64,000 nt of DNA from Pseudomonas brassicacearum subsp. neoaurantiaca (GTDB lineage Bacteria; Pseudomonadota; Gammaproteobacteria; Pseudomonadales; Pseudomonadaceae), in the NCBI RefSeq assembly GCF_013608025.1, contig NZ_VDLV01000044.1, forward strand, positions 131,355 to 195,354, read 5' to 3'. The translations under genes and the position numbers were made by a program. Shown piece by piece: positions 9,794-18,800 of this stretch. Each line of letters starts with the position of its first letter. The stretch's first letter is position 1. Below the pieces are notes generated by a model. The model saw nothing but the letters and a program-made list of their open reading frames with translations. It ran no database searches and was not told where the DNA came from.

Positions 9794-10097
9794 GGGATTG
9801 TCGAGCCTTATGGTGATGATCTTGCTGGTGGCTGGGCTCAGCATGCTGGCCCTGAGTCAGATCGTTCATTGGCGCAAGGTCATGGCGAATGAAGCATTCC
9901 CAGGGACCCGGGCGTTGCGCTGGGGCGCGTTATCGGCGTTGGTCCTGGCATGGGTGTTGAGCCAGGCCGTCTTGGGGTTCGCCATGGGCACGGTCTTCTG
10001 GTTCCTGGGGCTGGTGCCCTGCGGCATGGTTGTAACGCTGTTGCTTTGCTGGCGAAGTGCGTGGCTGCGCGGGGTGGGACGTCTGTTCGGCACTTGA
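9786..10097 (+). CDS. DUF3325 small inner-membrane protein
   Basis: A 103-residue, three-helix hydrophobic protein (LMVMILLVAGLSMLALS, GALSALVLAWVLSQAVLGF, FWFLGLVPCGMVVTLLL). Its start overlaps the end of the PepSY gene by 8 bp. The DUF3649-PepSY-DUF3325 trio recurs near TonB-dependent siderophore receptors in Pseudomonas, so a joint membrane complex is likely. No catalytic motif is visible. Confidence 0.8.
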   Translation: MVEGLSSLMVMILLVAGLSMLALSQIVHWRKVMANEAFPGTRALRWGALSALVLAWVLSQAVLGFAMGTVFWFLGLVPCGMVVTLLLCWRSAWLRGVGRLFGT

Positions 10098-10112
10098 GTG
10101 CCTGTGCTGGTC

Positions 10113-10146
10113 GACAGGCCCCGAGGGGTTCCCCCCGAGGCCTGTC
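10113..10146. terminator. Hairpin between convergent operons, possible bidirectional terminator
   Basis: GACAGGCC pairs with GGCCTGTC around an imperfect GC-rich inner stem, in the 55-bp gap between the DUF3325 gene and the end of the leftward NRPS operon. The T-tract is short, so termination strength is uncertain. Confidence 0.5.
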
Positions 10147-10152
10147 ATTTGG

Positions 10153-13100
10153 CTAGCCAGCGCTTTTGGCGTAACGGCTCAAGACGTTGGCCAGGTCAGC
10201 CAATATCGGGTTCAGGAAGACCAGGTGAGCGGGGATTTTTATGTCCCACCATTCCTGTAGCCGGGCGCACAACAATACGGCCTTGAGCGAACTGCCGCCG
10301 ATTTCGAAGAAGTTCGCCTGCTCGTCTGGATCGGCGAGTTCAAGCACCGCCCGCAACGCCTCGAAAACCTGAGCTCGCGGATTTGCCGAGCGTTCCACCT
10401 GGGGTCGGTTCATAGGGCTGAGCTGCTTGGACAGCGTTTCGAAGGAAGGTGATGCCTGGCCCAGGATGGTATCGAGCAGGGCACGGAAATCTGCGCCCAG
10501 CGCCACGATGCTGTCGTGTTCGAACAGATCGGTGCTGTAGGTGAACGTCGCGATCAGGCCTTGCTCTCGCTCACTGACATCGAGCATCAGGTCGAACAGC
10601 GTGCTGCGCTTGCCGTTGTCCTCTTTGACCGGCTCGATCCTCAGGTCGCCAAACTCCGAAGAAGTCAGGATGCGTTCGCGGTGCAGGTCGAACATCACCT
10701 GGACCAGCGGCGCGCTGTGTTGCTGGGCGCTGGGCAGCGCTTGCAGCAATTGTTCGAACGGCAAGTCCTGGTTGGCATGGGCGCTCAGCAGGTTATCGCG
10801 TACTTGTTTGAGCAGGGAGTCGAATCCCGGATTGCCTGACAGGTCCGTGCGCAAGGCCAGCGTATTAACGAAGAAGCCGATCAGGCCTTCCAGTTCCTGG
10901 CGATGACGGTTGGCAATGGGAATGCCGATCCGTATGGCCTGCTGTGCGCTATGGCCAGCCAGCAATACGTTGAACGCCGCCAACAACGTCATGAACAACG
11001 TTGCGCCCTGTTCACGGCTGTAGGCATGCAGCGCTTGCGTGGTCTCCAGGCCGAGCTCGAACGTGTATTCGGCGCCCCGATGACTGGGCAACGCCGGACG
11101 CGGCAACATGCAAGGCAGTTGCAGGAGCGTTCGCTCGGTTCCCAGGTGTTGCAGCCAGAAGTCCAGTTGCGGCTTGAGCACTTCGTGGCTGAGCTCACGG
11201 CGTTGCCATTGGGCGAAATCGGCGTACTGCAAGGCCGGTTCGGCCAGGGGAGAAGCCTCTCCCTTGCTCAATGCCGCGTAGAGCTGGGTCAACTCGCGGG
11301 TAAACACGCGCATCGACCAGCCATCGAAGACGATGTGATGCAAGGTCAGCCACAACACATGCTCCTGGGCCGACAGCCGAATCAGGCCTGCACGGATCAA
11401 AGGCCCCTGCGCCAGATCGAACGGATGCGCGGCCTGGGCCTGGAGTTCGGTTTGCAGGCGCTGATGCCGATCGCTTTCGCCCAGATGGCTCAGGTCAATC
11501 AATGGCAGCGTGAAACCCTGCGCCGCGCCGATACGCTGTACCGGTTGATTGTTTTCCAGCGTGAAGGTGGTTCGCAGGGCTTCATGGCGTTGCAGCAGCA
11601 GGGCAAAACTGCGCTCCAGCGCCAGCACGTCTAGGTTCCCATGCAGGCGAGCCGACTCGGGCACGTTGTAGGTGGTACTTCCCGGATGCAGGCGATCGAA
11701 CAGCCAGAGGCGTTCCTGAGCGTAGGACATCGCCGTCGAAGGCTGGTGGCGTCGGGCGGTGATGGGCGGCAAGGTCGAGGCATCGGCCTTTGGCAGCGCC
11801 TGGTCAATGAATTCGCCCAACGTCGGATGCTGGAACAGGGACCGCACCGGCACCTCGAGCCCGAGGCTGCTGCGCAGTCGCGACACCAATCGGGTCGCGG
11901 TCAAGGAATGCCCGCCCAGTTCGAAGAAATTATCGTCCAGGCCGACACGTTCCACGCCGAGCACTTGCGTCCACAGCGTCGCCAACAGTTGCTCGCGTTC
12001 GTTGCGCGGCGCCCGGTAGTTGATCTGGCGCTCGCGGGCAGGGGCCGGCAAGGCCTTGCGGTCCAGCTTGCCGTTGGGGGTGAGGGGAAAAGCCGACAGC
12101 ATCACGTAGGCGTTTGGCAGCATGTAGTCCGGCAACTGGGCACCCAGGTACTCGCGCAACGCGGTAGCCCCGGGGCAGGCCTCGCGCGCTACCAGATAGG
12201 CGACGAGCTCGGTGTCCCCGACCTCGTTCGGTCGGGCGAGGACCACGGCTTCACGTAGCCCGGGATGGCTCAGCAGGCGGGCTTCGATTTCCCCGAGCTC
12301 GATGCGGAAACCCCTGATTTTCACTTGGTCGTCGACACGCCCGAGGAACTCGATATCGCCATCGGGATTGACCCGGCCGATATCACCGCTGCGGTACCAC
12401 TTGCTGCCCTGGGCGTCCTGCGGGTTGCTCAGGAAGCGCTCGGCCGTCAGGTCCGCGCGGCCCAGGTAGCCCTGGGTAATGCCGGCGCCGCTGAGGTAGA
12501 TTTCGCCCGCCACGCCTGCCGCCACCGGGCGCATTTGCCCGTCGAGGACAAACACTTGCATGTTCGCGATGGCCTTGCCGATCGGCAATACCCCGTGCTC
12601 GTCACCCCTGGCGCGGTAGTAACTGCACCACACGGTGCCTTCGGTCGGACCGTATTCGTTATAGAGCTGGGCGTGTTCGCAGCGTTCGCGATGGTGTCGG
12701 GCGAGGGCTGCGGGACAGGCTTCGCCGGCGACGATGGCGCAGCGCAGGCTGCCCAACTGGTCAGCGGCCTGCTCCAGGACCTGGGCGTAGAGCGATGGCA
12801 ACATCAAGGTGTGGCTGATGCGCTGGGTCGCGATCAAGCGACCCAACGCCAAGGCATCCTGGACCTGGTCGTCCTGGGGCAGGCACAGGCGGCCTCCACG
12901 GCCGAGGGTCCAGAAAAGACCCGCCACCGAACTGTCGAAGGCCAGCCCTGATACCAGCAGGAACGACTCGAGAGGCTCTTCATACGCCAGTTGCCGCGCC
13001 GAAGTCGAATGCACGGCATTGCGGTGAGTCACCATGACGCCTTTCGGGCGCCCGGTGGAGCCGGAGGTGAAAATCAGATAAGCCAGGGTGTCCGCGTCAC

Positions 13101-14781
13101 TGATCGGTTCGGGACGCTGGTCGAAGGTGCTGTCGCTGGCCGGATGGTCGAGCCATAGCGTTTGGTAGTTGCCCGCTGGCAGGCGCGATTGCAGGTGGCT
13201 CAGGCTCAGCAGCAGCGGGGCCGCAGTCTGCTCGAGCATGTCGCTGAGGCGTTCGGCGGGGTACGTCGGGTCCAGTGGTAAATAGGCGCCGCCCGCTTTG
13301 AGAATGCCCAGGATGCCGACGAGGGCCTCACTGCAGCGCTCGATGAACAATCCCACCGGCTGCCCGGCGGTCAGGCCCGCCTCGCGCAGCCGGTGCGCCA
13401 CTTGGTTGGCTTGGCATTCCAGCGCCTGGTAGCTCAGGTGGACGTCACCGTGGGTGACGGCGATGGCGTCAGGTTGCAGGTCGGCCTGTTGCTCGAACAG
13501 ATGGTGCAGCAACGCCGGGCTCGCCAGTTGTGTGGCGGTCTGGTTCAAGGATTCCAACCAGTCCCGATGGGCGCGACTGATGCCGTTGGCTTCGCTCAAC
13601 GGTCGTGAACTGGCATCACTGGCCTGTACGCACAGGGTCAGGAATTGATCGAGCAGCAAACGCGCGGCGTCGATGCCCAGCGCCGAGGCGTCGAAGTGCA
13701 GGCGAAATTCGAACCCTTGCGCCAGTTCGGTGACCTCCAGCAGCAGTGAGTGCGGGCATTGCTCACCTTCCACTGCCTGCATTGTCCAGGCAGAGGGCGC
13801 CGGTTTGCGCAAGCGAAAGCCGAACGGCGTCGGTGTCGCATGAGCGGGCCAGGCTTCTTGCCAGGTCTGGGCCTCGGTCAGCAGCGTGGAGAATTCTGCG
13901 AGCAGGCTGGTCAATGACTGGCTGTCATCGAATGTGAGCAACAGGGGTAGTTGCTTGGCATAGGGGCCCATCGCCGTCAGCGTGGCACTGTTGCGCCCGG
14001 AATGTTCCCAGCCGAGCATCACTTGAGGCTGGCCCAGATGGCGCCTGAGCAACACCGCCCAGCACGCGCCAAACAGATTTTGCGCCGGGGTGTCGAGGCC
14101 AGCGAGAGCACTCTTGAGTCGGTCTTGCAGTTCGGCGTCCAGCGTCTGTTCAACCAGGGCCATTTGCCGTACACCGCTTGGCGTGGCGCGCTGGAATGGG
14201 TGCATCGCGGTCATCAGGTCCGGTGCCTGTTGGCGTTGCCAGAAGGCACGGCCGGCGTCGCTGTCGCTGCCGCTGGTGTACTCGTACTGCCACTCGGCGA
14301 AGTCGGCGAACTGGACGGCGTCTTCTTCCGGCCGATTGCCCAGGTAAAGCGCTTGCCACTCCGAAAGCAGGTGCTCCAATGTGGTGGCGTCGGCATTGGC
14401 GGCAGGTAGCGCGACCAACAGGGAAGATGGCAACAGGGCAACCGCCATGGCCGGTGCAGTGTCTCGGCTCACGGCTTCGCGCAACGCCGATTTCAGGTCA
14501 TCGACAGAAGACAGCGGCGTGGTGATTTCTCGCCAGTCGATGTCGATCCGTTCGGCGATCACCTGAACCGGCAGTTCCATCCCAGGTGCGGCCACCAGGC
14601 GTGTGCGCAGTATTTCGTGACGGTCTAGCACCTGCTCCAGGGCAGAGCGCAGGCGCGCACCGTCGACAGTGCCAGGCAAGGCCAGGGTCAGGAGCAGCGC
14701 GGCGTTGCGATCGATGGCACGCGACCAGTACAGGTTTTGTTGCAGGGCAGGGCGAAAACCCTCTAAGGCATTGCTGGACAT
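10153..14781 (-). CDS. NRPS, inactive-type C (interface?)-A-T-C-T, predicted to load His
   Basis: 1542 residues. Domain 1 (about 10-415) is condensation-like, but where HHxxxDG should be it reads LPAANADAT, with no His. The A domain (about 420-900; YLIFTSGSTGRPKG, YGPTEGTVW) has pocket D-S-A-M-I-A-E-V-W-K, resembling the bacitracin His code DSELTAEVCK. A T domain follows (FFELGGHSLTATRL, about 925-995). A normal C domain comes next (about 1005-1440, HHIVFDG), then a last T domain with no A domain before it (FFEIGGSSLKAVL, about 1475-1535). It is the last gene of the leftward operon, 46 bp after a TauD-like hydroxylase gene. The degenerate first domain plus a His-loading module beside a hydroxylase suggests beta-hydroxy-His formation on the T domain. 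The ribosome site is weak. How the final T is loaded is unknown. Confidence 0.9.
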   Translation of the reverse strand: MSSNALEGFRPALQQNLYWSRAIDRNAALLLTLALPGTVDGARLRSALEQVLDRHEILRTRLVAAPGMELPVQVIAERIDIDWREITTPLSSVDDLKSALREAVSRDTAPAMAVALLPSSLLVALPAANADATTLEHLLSEWQALYLGNRPEEDAVQFADFAEWQYEYTSGSDSDAGRAFWQRQQAPDLMTAMHPFQRATPSGVRQMALVEQTLDAELQDRLKSALAGLDTPAQNLFGACWAVLLRRHLGQPQVMLGWEHSGRNSATLTAMGPYAKQLPLLLTFDDSQSLTSLLAEFSTLLTEAQTWQEAWPAHATPTPFGFRLRKPAPSAWTMQAVEGEQCPHSLLLEVTELAQGFEFRLHFDASALGIDAARLLLDQFLTLCVQASDASSRPLSEANGISRAHRDWLESLNQTATQLASPALLHHLFEQQADLQPDAIAVTHGDVHLSYQALECQANQVAHRLREAGLTAGQPVGLFIERCSEALVGILGILKAGGAYLPLDPTYPAERLSDMLEQTAAPLLLSLSHLQSRLPAGNYQTLWLDHPASDSTFDQRPEPISDADTLAYLIFTSGSTGRPKGVMVTHRNAVHSTSARQLAYEEPLESFLLVSGLAFDSSVAGLFWTLGRGGRLCLPQDDQVQDALALGRLIATQRISHTLMLPSLYAQVLEQAADQLGSLRCAIVAGEACPAALARHHRERCEHAQLYNEYGPTEGTVWCSYYRARGDEHGVLPIGKAIANMQVFVLDGQMRPVAAGVAGEIYLSGAGITQGYLGRADLTAERFLSNPQDAQGSKWYRSGDIGRVNPDGDIEFLGRVDDQVKIRGFRIELGEIEARLLSHPGLREAVVLARPNEVGDTELVAYLVAREACPGATALREYLGAQLPDYMLPNAYVMLSAFPLTPNGKLDRKALPAPARERQINYRAPRNEREQLLATLWTQVLGVERVGLDDNFFELGGHSLTATRLVSRLRSSLGLEVPVRSLFQHPTLGEFIDQALPKADASTLPPITARRHQPSTAMSYAQERLWLFDRLHPGSTTYNVPESARLHGNLDVLALERSFALLLQRHEALRTTFTLENNQPVQRIGAAQGFTLPLIDLSHLGESDRHQRLQTELQAQAAHPFDLAQGPLIRAGLIRLSAQEHVLWLTLHHIVFDGWSMRVFTRELTQLYAALSKGEASPLAEPALQYADFAQWQRRELSHEVLKPQLDFWLQHLGTERTLLQLPCMLPRPALPSHRGAEYTFELGLETTQALHAYSREQGATLFMTLLAAFNVLLAGHSAQQAIRIGIPIANRHRQELEGLIGFFVNTLALRTDLSGNPGFDSLLKQVRDNLLSAHANQDLPFEQLLQALPSAQQHSAPLVQVMFDLHRERILTSSEFGDLRIEPVKEDNGKRSTLFDLMLDVSEREQGLIATFTYSTDLFEHDSIVALGADFRALLDTILGQASPSFETLSKQLSPMNRPQVERSANPRAQVFEALRAVLELADPDEQANFFEIGGSSLKAVLLCARLQEWWDIKIPAHLVFLNPILADLANVLSRYAKSAG

Positions 14782-14827
14782 AAGATAAGGCCTTGGAAAT
14801 GGGGGGCAGTCAGGCGTGTGGGGCGGT

Positions 14828-15880
14828 TCAGGATTTCAGCGCCACGTCTGTGCTGTTCAGTGCTTCAGCCATGGAAACCAGGATGCGCCTGGGGCCGTTG
14901 TATTCGTTGCGCGCATGCACCGAGAGCATGTTGTCGAGCAACAACACATCGCCGCGTTGCCAACTGAACTCGATCATGTTTCGCAGATACACGGCTCGCA
15001 GGTGCTCGAGCACCTGCGGCTCGATAGGGCTGCCGTCGCCATAAAACGTGTTTTGCGGCAGATCGTCGTCGGCGAAGTCGGCCTGCAGGGCTTCACGTAC
15101 GCTGGCCGGCAGCGTGCTCACATGAAAGAACGTGGCGTGGTTGAACCAGAGGATTTCGTCGGTACGCGGGTGGCGGACCAGTGCAGGGCCTACCTGGCGC
15201 GTGCGCAGGCGATTGTTCTCTTTCCATTCGGTCTGTATGCCGACACCGGCGCAATAGGCGTCGACCTGCGCCCGGTCTTCGGTCTGGAACACAGTCTGCC
15301 AAGGCAGGCCAAAGCCATCGCCGTAGTTGCGCACGTACATGATGCCCAGGCGCGCGAAGCGTTCACGTACCTCGGGATCGATGGCGCGGGTGATGGCGCG
15401 GGTATCGCCGATGGGCGTTTCTCCGCGCCATTGGGGCGCGACGTCGCACCACAGGAAAATCTTCAGCGGGAACACCGGTGAATAAGAGTGTTCGTTGTGG
15501 GGAAAAATGCGCTGGTCCTGCGGGTAGTCGGTCGACGTATAGATGTTCAGGCGCGGGTCGACCTGGGTTCTCGGCGAGGCCCTGAACTTGTACTCCAGCG
15601 CGCCCCCCGACAATGAGCTGATGCATTGATCGAAGGCGGTGGCGTTGTCGACCTGGAAGTTACGAAACAGCAACGCCCCGTGTTCCAGGAGCTTGCGCTC
15701 GATCAGTTCGCGCTGCCGCTGCGCCCAGGCGATGAGGCTGACACCTGGGCCGGCGGGTTCGCACAGCAACGTGTAGTTCTGGCCGTCGTTGAGCGGCTTG
15801 AAGGTGACCAGGGCGTCTTCATCCAGGCGAATCGGCTTGCGGCGCATGCCGCCCAGGGTAGGTGTCGCGGGACCATTCAT
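14828..15880 (-). CDS. TauD/SyrP-like Fe(II)/2-oxoglutarate hydroxylase, probable His or Asp beta-hydroxylase
   Basis: 350 residues of the non-haem iron dioxygenase fold. The iron ligands are visible as H-x-E in FPHNEHSYSP and the distal His in LLDNMLSVHAR. The Arg of NGPRRILV would bind 2-oxoglutarate. Relatives (SyrP and the siderophore beta-hydroxylases) hydroxylate Asp or His while it is tethered to an NRPS thiolation domain. It lies between the NRPS that ends in an intact C domain (15884-20674) and the NRPS that begins with a degenerate C domain before a His module. Its most likely substrate is therefore the His-loaded carrier, though Asp cannot be excluded. It is separated from its upstream neighbour by only 3 bp. 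Confidence 0.88.
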   Translation of the reverse strand: MNGPATPTLGGMRRKPIRLDEDALVTFKPLNDGQNYTLLCEPAGPGVSLIAWAQRQRELIERKLLEHGALLFRNFQVDNATAFDQCISSLSGGALEYKFRASPRTQVDPRLNIYTSTDYPQDQRIFPHNEHSYSPVFPLKIFLWCDVAPQWRGETPIGDTRAITRAIDPEVRERFARLGIMYVRNYGDGFGLPWQTVFQTEDRAQVDAYCAGVGIQTEWKENNRLRTRQVGPALVRHPRTDEILWFNHATFFHVSTLPASVREALQADFADDDLPQNTFYGDGSPIEPQVLEHLRAVYLRNMIEFSWQRGDVLLLDNMLSVHARNEYNGPRRILVSMAEALNSTDVALKS

Positions 15881-15883
15881 GTC

Positions 15884-18800
15884 TTATCCCTCCATAGAGT
15901 CAGTAGTGAATCGAGTACGCCGACGTGCGCTGCCCAACCGTGCCAGGCTCTGCTCGTTGCGTGCGTTCAGGTGCTTCATGCGTTGGTCGTGGGTCTGCCG
16001 TTTCAGGTCCTGGGCGAGATCGTCGGTCAGTCGCTCGGGGTTCGTGGCGACCTGCTCCAGCAACGTGCTGAAGGCATCGGCGAAGGCCTCGGCCGTTGTC
16101 GCGTCGAACAGGTCGGTGCTGTATTTGAGGGTGCAGGCCAGCGCGCCCTGGTCTTCCTCCACCGTGAGGTGCAGGTCCAGCTGTGATTGACCGTGTTCGA
16201 TGCGCTCGGGCAGCACTTCCAGCCCAGGCATCTGCAAGGCGCTGGACGGTTGGTTCTGCAGCACCAGCTTGACCTGGAACAGCGGGTTGTAGGCGAGGCT
16301 GCGCGGTGGATTGAGGGCTTCCACCAGTTTGTTGAAAGGCAATTCCTGATGCTTGAACGCGTCCAGTACCTGCGGGCGCAGACGCTGGATCAACTGGCTG
16401 AACGTCGGGTTGCCGGTCAGGTCGCCGCGAAGGGCCAACTGATTGATGAAGAAGCCGATGAGTCCTTCGGTTTCTGCCCGGTTGCGGTTGGCCACGTCAG
16501 TGCCGATCACCGGATGCTGGCGACCGCTCTGGGCATACAGGCAAACCTGCAAGGCCCCCAGCAAGCCCATGAACAAGGTCGCCCCGTTGGCCTGGCAAAG
16601 CTGTTTCAAGGCTTGGGTGGTGTGTTCGCCTATCTGGAACGACCATCGCGCACCTCTGCCGCTCATGGCCGCCGGGCGCGGTCTATCGCCGAGCAGGTCC
16701 AGCGGCGGCTGGGGCTCGCCAAGCGCCTGCTTCCAATAGCCCAGCTGACGCTCGAGCATCGGCTCGTCCAGGTACCGCTGTTGCCAGGCAGCGTAGTCGC
16801 AATACTGGATGGGCAATGGCGCCAGCGTCGGGTTGTCACCGCTCAGGGCGCTACGATAGAAGTGAGTCAATTCGCTGACCAGCAGGCCCATGGACCAACC
16901 GTCGGAGATGATGTGGTGCAGCACCAGCAACAGCAGATGTTCGTCGTCCCGCAGCTTGATCAGGTGCAAGCGCAGCAAGGGCGCCTGGCGCAGATCGATA
17001 GGACGTGTCGCCAGCTCGATGAGCAATCGTCGAGCCGCGTTTTCAGCCGTTTCGACAGGCAGGTGGCTGAGGTCATGCAAAGGCATCGGCAGGTCGACGT
17101 CCGCCTGGACCTGTACGAAAAGCTCCGCGTCCTGCTCATGGAAACTGCTGCGCAATGCTTCATGACGTTGTACCAGTTGCCTGAAGGCCTGGTGCAACGC
17201 GTTGACTTCCAAAGGGCCGCGCAGGCGCGCCGCGCTGGGAATGTGATACGCCGCGCTCTCGGGTTGCATGGCCTGCACCAACCACATCCCTTGCTGGGCG
17301 TGGGACAGCAACCGGCGGCCATCGGGCGGGACGGGAGCGGGTCCGATGGGGGGCTCGCTACTGGCCTGCGCCTTGGACAGCACCGACGCCAACTGGGCGA
17401 TGGTCGGTGCTTCGAAAAGTGCCCGCAGGGGCAATTCGACGCCAAGCACCAGGCGGATGCGGGTGATCAGTTGGGCGGCCAGCAACGAGTGCCCACCCAG
17501 GGCAAAAAAATTGTCGTGCAGGTCGATGGATTCCAACCCGAGCACCTCCTGCCAGAGCAGCAGCAGTTGCCGTTCCTGCGGGGTTTGCGGTTCCCGGACC
17601 TGGGTCGCTTGCAGCGAATAATCGGGAGCCGGCAGAGCGTTCCTGTTGAGCTTGCCGCCGGGCGTCAGCGGTATCTGCTCCAGTGCGACAAAGGCGGAGG
17701 GCACCATGTAGTCCGGCAACTGCCCGGCGATGTGTTCGCGCAAGGCCGCCAGCGCCAGGGGTTCTGCCTGGTAAACCACGTAGGCGACCAGGCGCCGGTC
17801 GCCCGGCCGGTCCTCCCGTACGATCACGACGGCCTGGCGAACGGCTGGATGGCTCTGCAAGTGCGATTCGATCTCGCCCAGCTCGATCCGGAAGCCGCGC
17901 AGCTTGACCTGTTGGTCGATGCGCCCGAGGTATTCGTAGCGGCCGTTGGGCAGGCGTCGTACCCGGTCGCCGGTGCGGTACAGGCGACTGCCGGGTGGGC
18001 CAAACGGGTCGGGACAGAAGCGTTCGGCGGTCAGCCCGGGGACGTCGTGATAACCCCGGGACAAGAGTGAACCGCCGATGCACAGCTCACCGGGCACACC
18101 GACCGGCGCAAGGTTGTCATCGCGGTCGAGCAGGTAGTAGGCGCGGCCGCGCAACGGTTCGCCGATGGGCATCTGCAGCGGCAATTGTTCATCGGCCAGC
18201 AGCAGCGTGCAGTCCTGGATACTCGATACGACGGTGATCTCGGTAGGGCCGTAGATGTTCAGCAGCCGGACATGACTCAGCCCAGCCTTGCGCCAGGCGT
18301 TGAGCCCTTCGGGCGGCATGGCTTCGCCGCCGACGCTGACCAGGCGCAGGGCACCGTAGGCATCGGCCGGATCCAGGGCAAAGTCCTGGGCCAGCTGATA
18401 CCAATAGGCGGTGGTCAGGCAGGCCGCGACGGTGATGCCATGGCGATACAGCCGGGCATGGAATTCACGGCTGTCCCACAGCTCGGGGCCCCGTACGACC
18501 AGGCTCGCCCCGCACACCAGTGGGGGAAACAGCTGATCGACGAAGCCATCGAAATTGAACGTGGAAAACTGCAACACCCGATCTTCGGCACTGACGCCGT
18601 AATAGTCGCGCGCGACTTCGGTGTAACCGGCGAGCGAACGATGCGTGACGGCGACACCCTTGGGTTTGCCGGTGGAACCGGAGGTATAGATGACATACGC
18701 CAGTTGTTCCCGGTGCACGGAGCGCTCCGCCATGGCGGGTTGATCGTCGCGCATTGGCGCGAGCGCGCAGACGTCCATGCACGGCCGTCGATAAGGCTCG

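Noticed and set aside
16187..18070. A 627-codon rightward open frame, antisense to the C-A-T-C NRPS
   Set aside because: Shadow frame of a GC-rich coding region, Gln/Arg/Gly-biased, with no ribosome site or motif.
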